Of a stretch of 64,000 nucleotides of DNA, positions 44,060 through 53,511 are shown in pieces (within the stretch, counting starts at the first letter, position 1; every line of letters starts with the position of its first letter). Source of the DNA: Rhizobium sp. ACO-34A (GTDB taxonomy: Bacteria > Pseudomonadota > Alphaproteobacteria > Rhizobiales > Rhizobiaceae); the NCBI GenBank assembly GCA_002600635.1, contig CP021373.1, positions 248,001-312,000 on the forward strand, written 5' to 3'. The notes under the pieces were generated by a model, which made no database searches, was not told the origin of the DNA, and worked only from the letters and a program-made list of their open reading frames with translations. Made by a program: the position numbers and the translations under genes.

Positions 44060-45061
44060 ATGAAGCATTTGTTGTCATCGACGTGTGTTGTTATTGGGCT
44101 GCTTGGGGGTGTGTCTGCTGTTGAGGCTGCGGAGTGTGGCGGCATCACGATCGCGAGCATGAACTGGCAGAGCGCGGAGGTTTTGTCGAACCTCGACAAG
44201 TTCATCCTGAACGAGGGCTATGGCTGCGAGGCCGAGATCACGGTCGGGGATACGGTTCCGACGATCACCTCGATGGCGGAGAAGGGCGAGCCGGATATCG
44301 CGCCGGAGGCCTGGATCGATCTCCTGCCGGACGTGGTCAAGAAGGGAACGGAAGAAGGCCGCATCGTGCAGGTCGGCTCGCCGCTTCCCGATGGCGGCGT
44401 GCAGGGCTGGTGGATCCCCAAATACATCGCCGACGCCCATCCCGACATCAAGACCATTCCCGACGTGCTGAAGCATCCCGAGCTGTTCCCGGATCCGGAA
44501 GACGCAAGCAAGGGCGCAGTCTTCAACGGGCCGCAGGGCTGGGGCGGCACGGTGGTCACCGCTCAATACTATAAGGCCTTCGAGGCCGAGAAGGCCGGCT
44601 TCACACTGGTCGATACCGGTTCGGCGGCAGGCCTCGACGGCTCCATCGCCAAGGCCTATGAGCGCAAGCAGGGCTGGGTCGGCTATTACTGGGCTCCCAC
44701 CGCTTTGCTCGGCAAATACGCCATGGTCAAGCTCGAAGCCGGCGTTCCCGAGGACGCGGCCGAATGGAAGCGCTGCAACACGGTTGCCGACTGCGCCGAT
44801 CCGAAGCCCAATGCCTGGCCGACCGACCATGTCGTGACGCTGGTCGCCAGGTCCTTCTCGGAAAAGGCCGGCCCCGAGGTGATGGACTATCTCGCCAAGC
44901 GCTCCTGGAGCAACGATACGGTCAACAAGCTGATGGCCTGGATGACCGACAATCAGGCGAGCGGCGAGGAAGGCGCCAGGCACTTCCTCGAGGAGAATGC
45001 CGACCTGTGGAAGAACTGGGTGAGCCCGGAAGCGGCCAAAAAGATCGAAGCTGCCCTCTAA
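44060..45061 (+). CDS. proX: Betaine-type ABC substrate-binding protein, copy 1
   Basis: 333 residues, OpuAC/ProX family. Signal peptide MKHLLSSTCVVIGLLGGVSA with unusually T-rich codons. Mature part begins ECGGITIASMNWQSAEVL and includes several Trp/Tyr (GGVQGWWIPKYI, WVGYYWAPTALL) suited to a cation-pi pocket for a quaternary ammonium. Ribosome site AGAGGGAA. Followed by proW and proV. Gly28 here is Ser28 in copy 2. Confidence 0.93.
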   Translation: MKHLLSSTCVVIGLLGGVSAVEAAECGGITIASMNWQSAEVLSNLDKFILNEGYGCEAEITVGDTVPTITSMAEKGEPDIAPEAWIDLLPDVVKKGTEEGRIVQVGSPLPDGGVQGWWIPKYIADAHPDIKTIPDVLKHPELFPDPEDASKGAVFNGPQGWGGTVVTAQYYKAFEAEKAGFTLVDTGSAAGLDGSIAKAYERKQGWVGYYWAPTALLGKYAMVKLEAGVPEDAAEWKRCNTVADCADPKPNAWPTDHVVTLVARSFSEKAGPEVMDYLAKRSWSNDTVNKLMAWMTDNQASGEEGARHFLEENADLWKNWVSPEAAKKIEAAL

Positions 45062-45164
45062 CGGCAGGACCGGTCAATGATGTGCGATGCGCCTTGCGGC
45101 GCGTCGCACCGTTCACAGCCGAACAACAAGAACAAGGATCGGCTCTTTCGAGAAGGGGAACCGA

Positions 45165-46052
45165 ATGGACTGGTTTTTTAAATTCCCGCATATGGACGAC
45201 GACACCCTGCGCAGCCTGAAGAAGGTCATCGACGAGGGCTTTCGCGGCTTCACCCGCGCTTATGGCGACACGATCGAGGGCTTCTTCGCCCCCCTGCAGC
45301 AATTCCTGATCGCGTCCGAACGCTTCATGACCAAGACGCCCTGGCCGGTGATCACCCTGCTCATCCTGGCGATCGCCTTCGCCGCCACGCGCAGCCTGAA
45401 GATCACGCTTGGCTGTCTGGCCACCCTCCTGCTGATCGGCTACTTCGACATGTGGGACGACACGATGCGCACGATCTCGATGATCTTCGTCTGCACCGTG
45501 CTGTCGATCGCCATCGGCATTCCGATCGGCATCCTGATGTCGCGCTCCGACCGGGTGCAGCGCACGATCAGCCCGATCCTCGACGTCATGCAGACCATGC
45601 CGAGCTTCGTCTACCTGATCCCCGTCGTCATGCTGCTGGGCATTGGCAAGGTGCCGGGCCTGATCGCGGTGGTCATCTATGCCATCCCGCCGATGATCCG
45701 GCTGACCGATCTCGGCATCCGGCTGGTCGACAGGGACGTGCTGGAGGCGGCTGATGCTTTCGGTGCTGACGGCTGGCAGAAGCTCGTCAAGGTGCAGCTG
45801 CCGCTGGCCCTGCCGACCATCATGGCCGGCATCAACCAGACCATCATGATGGCGCTTGCCATGGTGGTCATCGCCTCGATGATCGGCGTGCAGGGGCTGG
45901 GACAGCCGGTGCTCAAGGCCATCGCCAACCAGTACTTCACCCTCGGCATCTTCAACGGTCTCGCCATCGTCGGCATCGCCATCATGTTCGACCGTGTCAG
46001 CCAGGCCTATGGCAAGCGGCTGCAGAAGCACCGGGAGATCGTCCATGGCTGA
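45165..46052 (+). CDS. proW: Betaine-type ABC permease, copy 1
   Basis: 295 residues with about six helices and the EAA-type loop (VLEAADAFGADGWQKLVKVQLP). ProW/OpuAB family. The ATG at 45165 has AAGGGGAA upstream; a longer frame starting 26 codons earlier is not used. Its last bases overlap the proV start (ATGGCTGA). Protein identical to that of copy 2. Confidence 0.93.
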   Translation: MDWFFKFPHMDDDTLRSLKKVIDEGFRGFTRAYGDTIEGFFAPLQQFLIASERFMTKTPWPVITLLILAIAFAATRSLKITLGCLATLLLIGYFDMWDDTMRTISMIFVCTVLSIAIGIPIGILMSRSDRVQRTISPILDVMQTMPSFVYLIPVVMLLGIGKVPGLIAVVIYAIPPMIRLTDLGIRLVDRDVLEAADAFGADGWQKLVKVQLPLALPTIMAGINQTIMMALAMVVIASMIGVQGLGQPVLKAIANQYFTLGIFNGLAIVGIAIMFDRVSQAYGKRLQKHREIVHG

Positions 46053-47103
46053 GCATGCCTTCGGCGGCATCCGGATCCGCCATCTCTACAAGATCTTCGG
46101 CCCCAATGCCGCGGCCCATATCGAGGCCGTCAGGAACGGCCTCACCAAGGCGGAGCTCAATGCCAGATACGGCCATGTTCTCGGGCTTCGCGACATCAAC
46201 ATCGAGATGCCCTCGGGCTCCATCCAGGTCATCATGGGGCTTTCCGGCTCGGGCAAGTCGACGCTCATCCGCCATATCAACCGGCTGATCGATCCGACCG
46301 CCGGCGAGGTTCTGGTCGACGGCGCCGATGTGGTGAAGATGCCGGAGGCGGAGCTGCGCGAGTTCCGCCGTCACCAGACGGCGATGGTGTTCCAGAAGTT
46401 CGCGCTGCTTCCCCATCGCAACGTGCTCGACAACACCATCTTCGGCCTGGAGGTTCAGGGGCTGCCGCGCCAGAAGAGCCTCGATACGGCGATGCGCTGG
46501 CTCGAGCGGGTGGGCCTGAAGGGGTTCGAGCAGAAATACCCCAACCAGCTTTCCGGCGGCATGCAGCAGCGTGTCGGCCTGGCGCGGGCGCTGGCCAATG
46601 ACGCGCCGGTTCTCCTGATGGACGAAGCCTATTCGGCGCTCGACCCGCTGATCCGCATGGACATGCAGACGGTCCTGCTCGACCTGCAGAAGGAGATCCG
46701 CAAGACCATCGTGTTCATCACCCACGATCTCGACGAGGCCCTCAGGCTCGGCGACCGGATCGCCATCCTGCGCGACGGCGAGGTGATCCAGCAGGGCACC
46801 AGCCAGGACATCGTCCTGCGCCCGGCCGACGCCTATGTCGAGAACTTCGTCCGGGAAGTGAACCGGGCACGCGTCATCCATGTCGAAGCCGTCATGGATC
46901 CGCTCGACGGCGCCGACACATCCAACACGCCCGACACATCCGGCACCCCCCGCATCCCCGCCGACATCACCATCGAAGACGCCGTCCGGATTCTCTCCGA
47001 TACCCCCCGCACCCAGGCAATCGTCACCGACCCGACCGGAAAACCGATCGGTAAACTCGACCTCCACAAACTCCTCAAGGCCATGGTGAGCCCAAAACAT
47101 TGA
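46045..47103 (+). CDS. proV: Betaine-type ABC ATPase, copy 1
   Basis: 352 residues, ProV family. Walker A GLSGSGKSTL, signature LSGGMQQRVGL, Walker B VLLMDEAYSALDP, switch VFITHDLDEAL; a Pro/Thr-rich linker (SNTPDTSGTP) and a short C-terminal CBS-like end (AIVTDPTGKPIGKLDLHKLL). Translation starts inside the proW stop. Lys98 here is Arg98 in copy 2; other differences are synonymous. Confidence 0.93.
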   Translation: MAEHAFGGIRIRHLYKIFGPNAAAHIEAVRNGLTKAELNARYGHVLGLRDINIEMPSGSIQVIMGLSGSGKSTLIRHINRLIDPTAGEVLVDGADVVKMPEAELREFRRHQTAMVFQKFALLPHRNVLDNTIFGLEVQGLPRQKSLDTAMRWLERVGLKGFEQKYPNQLSGGMQQRVGLARALANDAPVLLMDEAYSALDPLIRMDMQTVLLDLQKEIRKTIVFITHDLDEALRLGDRIAILRDGEVIQQGTSQDIVLRPADAYVENFVREVNRARVIHVEAVMDPLDGADTSNTPDTSGTPRIPADITIEDAVRILSDTPRTQAIVTDPTGKPIGKLDLHKLLKAMVSPKH

Positions 47104-47155
47104 CGACAAGGACGGAAACGGGGGCGGCATCGCGTTTGCGAATGCCGCCCTTCCC

Positions 47156-47869
47156 TCACACGTCCATGTTGATGTTCATGCCTTCCGGCGCCGCATACAT
47201 CGCCATGTTCTTGCGCGACAAATCGAGATGGGCGCGGATCAGGACGTCGCAGCGTTCACCGTCGTGATTGGCGATGGCATCGATGATCTCATCGTGCTGG
47301 CGCGATGCCTCTTCCAGTTCCTGTTGCATGCGCTGGGTGCTGGGACGATAGAAGATCTTTCCGATCCTTGCATGATCGATCAGCAACCGACGAAGGCTCG
47401 GCAGAAGATAGGCATTGTTGGCAATCTCGCCGATGCGGAGATGGAACTGGTCGTTGTAGAACACGCGATCATCGATATTGCCGCTCTGAACCGCATCGCG
47501 GAAATTATCCTGTATGTCGCGAAGACCGGCGATATCGGCTTTCGTGGCGACTTCGGCGGCGAGCTTCGTCGTGGCGACGTAAATCATCGGGGCCACCAGA
47601 AAGAAATCCCTGAGCGACTGGTAGCTCATCGACGTGACCCGAGCCGGCCGATTGGCTTCGAGTTCGATAAACCCTTCCCCTGCAAGCTGGCGCATGGTTT
47701 CCCGAACGGGAGGACGTGACAGGCCGAACTCTTCACTCAGGGCAACTTCGTCCAGAACCGAGCCCGGTGCGATCTGCATCGTCAGGATTCTGTGGCGCAA
47801 ACTGCTGCTGAGTGCGGTCTTTCTATCTACTCCCGCATTTGCGTCGCCGGACACTCGATCCACTGCCAT
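47156..47869 (-). CDS. GntR/FadR (FCD) family regulator
   Basis: 237 residues: N-terminal winged helix (LDEVALSEEFGLSRPPVRETMRQL) and a C-terminal all-helical FCD domain with FHLRIGEIANN and HDEIIDAI metal/ligand-site motifs. Divergent from the DapA-family gene at 48135. An inverted repeat CGTCTA-N7-TAGACG lies 24 bases upstream of its start, and three GTCTAT repeats lie near the divergent promoter. Similar sites occur at 58.16 kb before the second DapA-family gene, suggesting control of both. Confidence 0.88.
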   Translation of the reverse strand: MAVDRVSGDANAGVDRKTALSSSLRHRILTMQIAPGSVLDEVALSEEFGLSRPPVRETMRQLAGEGFIELEANRPARVTSMSYQSLRDFFLVAPMIYVATTKLAAEVATKADIAGLRDIQDNFRDAVQSGNIDDRVFYNDQFHLRIGEIANNAYLLPSLRRLLIDHARIGKIFYRPSTQRMQQELEEASRQHDEIIDAIANHDGERCDVLIRAHLDLSRKNMAMYAAPEGMNINMDV

Positions 47870-47892
47870 ATCTCACTCCCTACCAGTGATTG

Positions 47893-47911
47893 CGTCTACC
47901 GATGATAGACG
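47893..47911. promoter_or_regulatory. Candidate GntR operator by gntR start
   Basis: CGTCTA-N7-TAGACG, a perfect 6-bp inverted repeat 24 bases upstream of the GntR start codon. Same core (GTCTA) as the repeats at 48003-48030 and 58158-58172. Confidence 0.5.
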
Positions 47912-48002
47912 ATTCGATCCGTAATGGTTTCCCTCCTGCCGCGTCCGGGCCCACAATTCAATATGAACCGGCCGATCGGCCCTTCCGGCTTCATTGAACG
48001 CC

Positions 48003-48030
48003 GTCTATTGACAGTCTATCAATTGTCTAT
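48003..48030. promoter_or_regulatory. Three GTCTAT direct repeats, 11-bp period
   Basis: GTCTAT at 48003, 48014 and 48025, spaced exactly 11 bases, in an AT-rich tract upstream of the DapA-family gene at 48135. One-turn phasing suggests cooperative regulator binding. Confidence 0.5.
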
Positions 48031-48134
48031 CTATTGTATTATTTATTGTGAATGTCAAACGACGACGGGGATAAACGCCGCTCTCATGGTGGTACGCCTC
48101 CGTCGTTCGAAACCGAAATCGTGGACCGTTAGCA

Positions 48135-49019
48135 ATGACAGCCTTCCCATTTCCCGGACTGAATCTCGCGATCACTACGCCCTTCGACGACAGCGGACGT
48201 ATCGACTTCGTCAGGCTTGAAGAAAATCTCGAACGTTATCTCTCGATCGGCATACCGGGCTTCGTGCTGAGCTCGGGAACGGGCATGCACGCCTACCTTT
48301 CCAGCGATGAATCCAGGGAGCTGGTGCGGCGCGGCGCGAAAATCATCAACGGCCGCGCGACGGTGATCGCCCAGACCTCTGCCCTGTTGACCGGTGATGT
48401 CGTTGACCGCACCAGGCACGCGGCGGACTGCGGTGCGGATGGCGTCATGGTGCTCCCTCCCTTCTTCGAAGGCCCCACGGATGATGAGGGCATCGTGGAT
48501 TTCTACACGGAAGTCGCGAGCGCCGGTCTGCCTGTGATCGGCTACAACGTGCCGCATGCGGTCGGTGTCACCATCACACCGACGCTCCTTCGCGAACTCT
48601 GCGCCATCCCGAACTTCTGCGCCGTCAAGGACAGCAGTGGCGATCTTGGCAAGCAGGCTTCGCTGATCCGCACCGGCCTGCCGGTCATGAACGGCGCCGA
48701 CCACCTGGTTCCCTTCGCACTCCTTGCAGGATGCAGCGGTCTCATCTGGGGTGGAGCAAACTTCGCGCCACGAACCTCTCTTGCACTGGTGAATGCGGCA
48801 ATGGCTGGAAACTGGGCCGAAGCGCGCAAGATCTGGGCATCGCTTGAACCCGCCATGTCGCTGATCTGGGAAGGCGACTATGTGCAATCGGTCTACGCGG
48901 CCGCGAAGCTTTCCGGCTATGGTGCCGGCAATCCCCGCAAGCCGCTGAGAGCGCTGCCTGCCCATCGTGTGACAGACCTTGAGGCTGCTCTCGGTGATCT
49001 TGTCCGGCTGGAAGCCTGA
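48135..49019 (+). CDS. DapA/HypE-family lyase or deaminase, copy A
   Basis: 294 residues, DHDPS/NAL TIM barrel. Schiff-base Lys in FCAVKDSSGD (Lys165) and catalytic Tyr in VIGYNVPH (Tyr137). The family includes dihydrodipicolinate synthase, N-acetylneuraminate lyase, KDG-type aldolases and pyrroline-4-hydroxy-2-carboxylate deaminase. In this proline-betaine island a deaminase or aldolase on a cyclic imine or keto acid is most likely. It is 3 bases from the FAD oxidoreductase that follows. Confidence 0.85.
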   Translation: MTAFPFPGLNLAITTPFDDSGRIDFVRLEENLERYLSIGIPGFVLSSGTGMHAYLSSDESRELVRRGAKIINGRATVIAQTSALLTGDVVDRTRHAADCGADGVMVLPPFFEGPTDDEGIVDFYTEVASAGLPVIGYNVPHAVGVTITPTLLRELCAIPNFCAVKDSSGDLGKQASLIRTGLPVMNGADHLVPFALLAGCSGLIWGGANFAPRTSLALVNAAMAGNWAEARKIWASLEPAMSLIWEGDYVQSVYAAAKLSGYGAGNPRKPLRALPAHRVTDLEAALGDLVRLEA

Positions 49020-49021
49020 CG

Positions 49022-50356
49022 ATGAAAAGGATCGTCACAGCCACGAGACTTCCCAGGAATACCGGCGTCTCCGCCTGGGTCGCGATGCTGGAGCCTCGCA
49101 GGGCGAACCCGCCGCTTCAGGCGGATATTTCCGCCGACATCGTCATCATAGGCGCGGGTTTCGCGGGACTTTCCGCGGCGAAACGCATGGTCGAACTGGA
49201 TCCCCGCCTGAAGGTTGTCGTGCTTGAGGCCGGTGTCATCGGGGAGGCTGCCGCCGGACGCAATTCGGGCTTCCTGATCGATCTCCCCCACGAAGTCTCA
49301 TCGGATGATTACGGCGGCGATTCCACACAACGGAGCAAGGAAGCCATCGAAATCAGCCGGACCGCGATCGCGCTGGCCAGCTCGATTGCTGCTGAACAAG
49401 GCTGGACCAGGGATATCTTCGACCCCTGTGGCCGTTACAGCGTCGCGATCAGCGAAGAAGGCGACAACCATCTGACCGACTATGCGGCCCAGCTGGAAAA
49501 ATTCGGAGAGAAGCATCAACTTCTTGATGCAAGCGAGATCGCCGGGATCACCGGCAGCAAGGCTTACACCTCGGCCCTGTTCACGCCGGGTACGGTCATG
49601 GTCCAGCCAGCCGCCTATATCCGGGGCGTGGCGGATTCCCTGACGAACTCGGTTTCGATTTACGAACAGTCTCCCGCCATACGCCTTGAAGGCACGGGCT
49701 CTACCTGGCTGGTAAAAACGCCCGAGGGCTCGGTCAGTACCACCAGGATTCTACTGGCCAACAACGGTCACGCGGAGAGCTTTGGATATTTCGGAGGCCA
49801 GCTTCTCCATGTCTTCACCTTTGCTTCGATGACCCGGGAATTCGATCCGGCGCGTCTGGCGGGGCAGAGAAGATGGGCCGCGACACCGGCCCTGCCGATG
49901 GGAACGACGGTGCGCCGGGTGCAAGGTGCTGGTGGTGACCGCATTCTCGTCCGTTCGCGCTATACCCATCATGCCAACCTCGAAGTCAGTGCCGCCACGC
50001 TTCGGCGAGCCGGGGCACAGCACGACCGCAAATTCAGGGCCCGTTTTCCCGACCTCGGCGATATGCCGATGGAATATCGCTGGGCCGGCGCGATGGCCGT
50101 GACCTGGAATTCCGTCCCCGCCTTTGGCGAAGTCGAGCGCGGGGTTTTCGCGGCATGCGGATGCAATGGCGTCGGAGCGACGAAAGCCACCGCCACGGGC
50201 ATTGCGACGGCTGAACTCATGCTCGGCCACACATCAAGGCTGACGGAAATCTACAGCCGTTTCGACAAACCGAAAGCGATGCCGCCGCAGCCGTTCAGAA
50301 CAATCGGCGCGAAAGCAAGCCTCGCCTATCGGGAATGGAGGGCTGGAGCCGAATGA
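49022..50356 (+). CDS. DAO-family FAD-dependent oxidoreductase, copy A
   Basis: 444 residues. N-terminal FAD motif IVIIGAGFAGLSAAKRM and GRNSGFLIDLPHEVS; a C-terminal WAGAMAVTWNSVPAFGE region. Family of PuuB/OrdL/D-amino acid dehydrogenases. It shares long stretches with the second oxidoreductase at 60668 (GRNSGFxIDLPHxVSSxDY, SLYTPGTVM-like core), so the two are paralogs. Likely oxidises a free secondary or N-methyl amine such as a D-proline derivative. Follows the DapA-family gene and precedes the second ABC cassette. Confidence 0.88.
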   Translation: MKRIVTATRLPRNTGVSAWVAMLEPRRANPPLQADISADIVIIGAGFAGLSAAKRMVELDPRLKVVVLEAGVIGEAAAGRNSGFLIDLPHEVSSDDYGGDSTQRSKEAIEISRTAIALASSIAAEQGWTRDIFDPCGRYSVAISEEGDNHLTDYAAQLEKFGEKHQLLDASEIAGITGSKAYTSALFTPGTVMVQPAAYIRGVADSLTNSVSIYEQSPAIRLEGTGSTWLVKTPEGSVSTTRILLANNGHAESFGYFGGQLLHVFTFASMTREFDPARLAGQRRWAATPALPMGTTVRRVQGAGGDRILVRSRYTHHANLEVSAATLRRAGAQHDRKFRARFPDLGDMPMEYRWAGAMAVTWNSVPAFGEVERGVFAACGCNGVGATKATATGIATAELMLGHTSRLTEIYSRFDKPKAMPPQPFRTIGAKASLAYREWRAGAE

Positions 50357-50467
50357 CCGGCAGGGCGCCGAGGGAAACCTCGCCGTCCCGCAGGAATGTC
50401 ATCAATCGGATTCTTGCGGCGATCCGACGATCTATTCAACCGCCGCCAAATTAAAGAGGGAACGAAT

Positions 50468-51469
50468 ATGAAGCATTTGTTGTCATCGACGTGTGTTGTT
50501 ATTGGGCTGCTTGGGGGTGTGTCTGCTGTTGAGGCTGCGGAGTGCGGCAGCATCACGATCGCGAGCATGAACTGGCAGAGCGCGGAGGTCCTGTCGAACC
50601 TCGACAAGTTCATCCTGAACGAGGGCTATGGCTGCGAGGCCGAGATCACGGTCGGGGATACGGTTCCGACGATCACCTCGATGGCGGAGAAGGGCGAGCC
50701 GGATATCGCGCCGGAGGCCTGGATCGATCTCCTGCCGGACGTGGTCAAGAAGGGAACGGAAGAAGGCCGCATCGTGCAGGTCGGCTCGCCGCTTCCCGAT
50801 GGCGGCGTGCAGGGCTGGTGGATCCCCAAATACATCGCCGACGCCCATCCCGACATCAAGACCATTCCCGACGTGCTGAAGCATCCCGAGCTGTTCCCGG
50901 ATCCGGAAGACGCAAGCAAGGGCGCAGTCTTCAACGGGCCGCAGGGCTGGGGCGGCACGGTGGTCACCGCTCAATACTATAAGGCCTTCGAGGCCGAGAA
51001 GGCCGGCTTCACACTGGTCGATACCGGTTCGGCGGCAGGCCTCGACGGCTCCATCGCCAAGGCCTATGAGCGCAAGCAGGGCTGGGTCGGCTATTACTGG
51101 GCTCCCACCGCTTTGCTCGGCAAATACGCCATGGTCAAGCTCGAAGCCGGCGTTCCCGAGGACGCGGCCGAATGGAAGCGCTGCAACACGGTTGCCGACT
51201 GCGCCGATCCGAAGCCCAATGCCTGGCCGACCGACCATGTCGTGACGCTGGTCGCCAGGTCCTTCTCGGAAAAGGCCGGCCCCGAGGTGATGGACTATCT
51301 CGCCAAGCGCTCCTGGAGCAACGATACGGTCAACAAGCTGATGGCCTGGATGACCGACAATCAGGCGAGCGGCGAGGAAGGCGCCAGGCACTTCCTCGAG
51401 GAGAATGCCGACCTGTGGAAGAACTGGGTGAGCCCGGAAGCGGCCAAAAAGATCGAAGCTGCCCTCTAA
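50468..51469 (+). CDS. proX: Betaine-type ABC substrate-binding protein, copy 2
   Basis: 333 residues; identical to copy 1 except Ser28 for Gly28, two residues after the mature N-terminal Cys26. Same ribosome site AGAGGGAA. Lies 111 bases after the FAD oxidoreductase stop, so it may share that gene's promoter. A 24-codon upstream in-frame extension is not supported. Confidence 0.92.
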   Translation: MKHLLSSTCVVIGLLGGVSAVEAAECGSITIASMNWQSAEVLSNLDKFILNEGYGCEAEITVGDTVPTITSMAEKGEPDIAPEAWIDLLPDVVKKGTEEGRIVQVGSPLPDGGVQGWWIPKYIADAHPDIKTIPDVLKHPELFPDPEDASKGAVFNGPQGWGGTVVTAQYYKAFEAEKAGFTLVDTGSAAGLDGSIAKAYERKQGWVGYYWAPTALLGKYAMVKLEAGVPEDAAEWKRCNTVADCADPKPNAWPTDHVVTLVARSFSEKAGPEVMDYLAKRSWSNDTVNKLMAWMTDNQASGEEGARHFLEENADLWKNWVSPEAAKKIEAAL

Positions 51470-51572
51470 CGGCAGGACCGGTCAATGATGTGCGATGCGC
51501 CTTGCGGCGCGTCGCACCGTTCACAGCCGAACAACAAGAACAAGGATCGGCTCTTTCGAGAAGGGGAACCGA

Positions 51573-52460
51573 ATGGACTGGTTTTTTAAATTCCCGCATA
51601 TGGACGACGACACCCTGCGCAGCCTGAAGAAGGTCATCGACGAGGGCTTTCGCGGCTTCACCCGCGCTTATGGCGACACGATCGAGGGCTTCTTCGCCCC
51701 CCTGCAGCAATTCCTGATCGCGTCCGAACGCTTCATGACCAAGACGCCCTGGCCGGTGATCACCCTGCTCATCCTGGCGATCGCCTTCGCCGCCACGCGC
51801 AGCCTGAAGATCACGCTTGGCTGTCTGGCCACCCTCCTGCTGATCGGCTACTTCGACATGTGGGACGACACGATGCGCACGATCTCGATGATCTTCGTCT
51901 GCACCGTGCTGTCGATCGCCATCGGCATTCCGATCGGCATCCTGATGTCGCGCTCCGACCGGGTGCAGCGCACGATCAGCCCGATCCTCGACGTCATGCA
52001 GACCATGCCGAGCTTCGTCTACCTGATCCCCGTCGTCATGCTGCTGGGCATTGGCAAGGTGCCGGGCCTGATCGCGGTGGTCATCTATGCCATCCCGCCG
52101 ATGATCCGGCTGACCGATCTCGGCATCCGGCTGGTCGACAGGGACGTGCTGGAGGCGGCTGATGCTTTCGGTGCTGACGGCTGGCAGAAGCTCGTCAAGG
52201 TGCAGCTGCCGCTGGCCCTGCCGACCATCATGGCCGGCATCAACCAGACCATCATGATGGCGCTTGCCATGGTGGTCATCGCCTCGATGATCGGCGTGCA
52301 GGGGCTGGGACAGCCGGTGCTCAAGGCCATCGCCAACCAGTACTTCACCCTCGGCATCTTCAACGGTCTCGCCATCGTCGGCATCGCCATCATGTTCGAC
52401 CGTGTCAGCCAGGCCTATGGCAAGCGGCTGCAGAAGCACCGGGAGATCGTCCATGGCTGA
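51573..52460 (+). CDS. proW: Betaine-type ABC permease, copy 2
   Basis: 295 residues, protein identical to the first copy (45165-46052), same ribosome site and same ATGGCTGA overlap with proV. The DNA also appears identical across the gene. Confidence 0.92.
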   Translation: MDWFFKFPHMDDDTLRSLKKVIDEGFRGFTRAYGDTIEGFFAPLQQFLIASERFMTKTPWPVITLLILAIAFAATRSLKITLGCLATLLLIGYFDMWDDTMRTISMIFVCTVLSIAIGIPIGILMSRSDRVQRTISPILDVMQTMPSFVYLIPVVMLLGIGKVPGLIAVVIYAIPPMIRLTDLGIRLVDRDVLEAADAFGADGWQKLVKVQLPLALPTIMAGINQTIMMALAMVVIASMIGVQGLGQPVLKAIANQYFTLGIFNGLAIVGIAIMFDRVSQAYGKRLQKHREIVHG

Positions 52461-53511
52461 GCATGCCTTCGGCGGCATCCGGATCCGCCATCTCTACAAG
52501 ATCTTCGGCCCCAATGCCGCGGCCCATATCGAGGCCGTCAGGAACGGCCTCACCAAGGCGGAGCTCAATGCCAGATACGGCCATGTTCTCGGGCTTCGCG
52601 ACATCAACATCGAGATGCCCTCGGGCTCCATCCAGGTCATCATGGGGCTTTCCGGCTCGGGCAAGTCGACGCTCATCCGCCATATCAACCGGCTGATCGA
52701 TCCGACCGCCGGCGAGGTTCTGGTCGACGGCGCCGATGTGGTGAGGATGCCGGAGGCGGAGCTGCGCGAGTTCCGCCGTCACCAGACGGCGATGGTGTTC
52801 CAGAAGTTCGCGCTGCTTCCTCATCGCAACGTGCTCGACAACACCATCTTCGGCCTGGAGGTTCAGGGGCTGCCGCGCCAGAAGAGCCTCGATACGGCGA
52901 TGCGCTGGCTCGAGCGGGTGGGCCTGAAGGGGTTCGAGCAGAAATACCCCAACCAGCTTTCCGGCGGCATGCAGCAGCGTGTCGGCCTGGCGCGGGCGCT
53001 GGCCAATGACGCGCCGGTTCTCCTGATGGACGAAGCCTATTCGGCGCTCGATCCGCTGATCCGCATGGACATGCAGACGGTTCTGCTCGACCTGCAGAAG
53101 GAGATCCGCAAGACCATCGTGTTCATCACCCACGATCTCGACGAGGCCCTCAGGCTCGGCGACCGGATCGCCATCCTGCGCGACGGCGAGGTGATCCAGC
53201 AGGGCACCAGCCAGGACATCGTGCTGCGCCCCGCCGACGCCTATGTCGAGAACTTCGTCCGGGAAGTGAACCGGGCACGCGTCATCCATGTCGAGGCCGT
53301 CATGGACCCGCTCGACGGCGCCGACACATCCAACACGCCCGACACATCCGGCACCCCCCGCATCCCCGCCGACATCACCATCGAAGACGCCGTCCGGATC
53401 CTCTCCGATACCCCCCGCACCCAGGCAATCGTCACCGACCCGACCGGAAAACCGATCGGTAAACTCGACCTCCACAAACTCCTCAAGGCCATGGTGAGCC
53501 CAAAACATTGA
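52453..53511 (+). CDS. proV: Betaine-type ABC ATPase, copy 2
   Basis: 352 residues; one amino-acid change from copy 1 (Arg98 for Lys98) and several synonymous changes in the second half. All ATPase motifs are intact, so both copies are predicted functional. Confidence 0.92.
   Translation: MAEHAFGGIRIRHLYKIFGPNAAAHIEAVRNGLTKAELNARYGHVLGLRDINIEMPSGSIQVIMGLSGSGKSTLIRHINRLIDPTAGEVLVDGADVVRMPEAELREFRRHQTAMVFQKFALLPHRNVLDNTIFGLEVQGLPRQKSLDTAMRWLERVGLKGFEQKYPNQLSGGMQQRVGLARALANDAPVLLMDEAYSALDPLIRMDMQTVLLDLQKEIRKTIVFITHDLDEALRLGDRIAILRDGEVIQQGTSQDIVLRPADAYVENFVREVNRARVIHVEAVMDPLDGADTSNTPDTSGTPRIPADITIEDAVRILSDTPRTQAIVTDPTGKPIGKLDLHKLLKAMVSPKH

Larger units (their letters stand above)
44034..47114 (+). 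repeat. 3,081-bp direct repeat, copy 1 (proXWV cassette)
   Basis: Identical in length to 50442-53522 with a fixed offset of 6,408 and, by eye, 13 single-base differences (positions 44137, 44141, 44182, 44183, 46337, 46413, 46644, 46674, 46815, 46824, 46887, 46899, 46992). The repeat begins 26 bases before the proX start and ends 11 bases after the proV stop, so it carries a ribosome site and three genes but no promoter. Flanking sequence is unrelated at both ends. No insertion sequence or target duplication is seen. Confidence 0.92.

Noticed and set aside
48003..48030. Possible CRISPR-like array from three regularly spaced GTCTAT repeats.
   Set aside because: Repeats are 6 bases with 5-base spacers; far too short for CRISPR. 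They fit an operator array.
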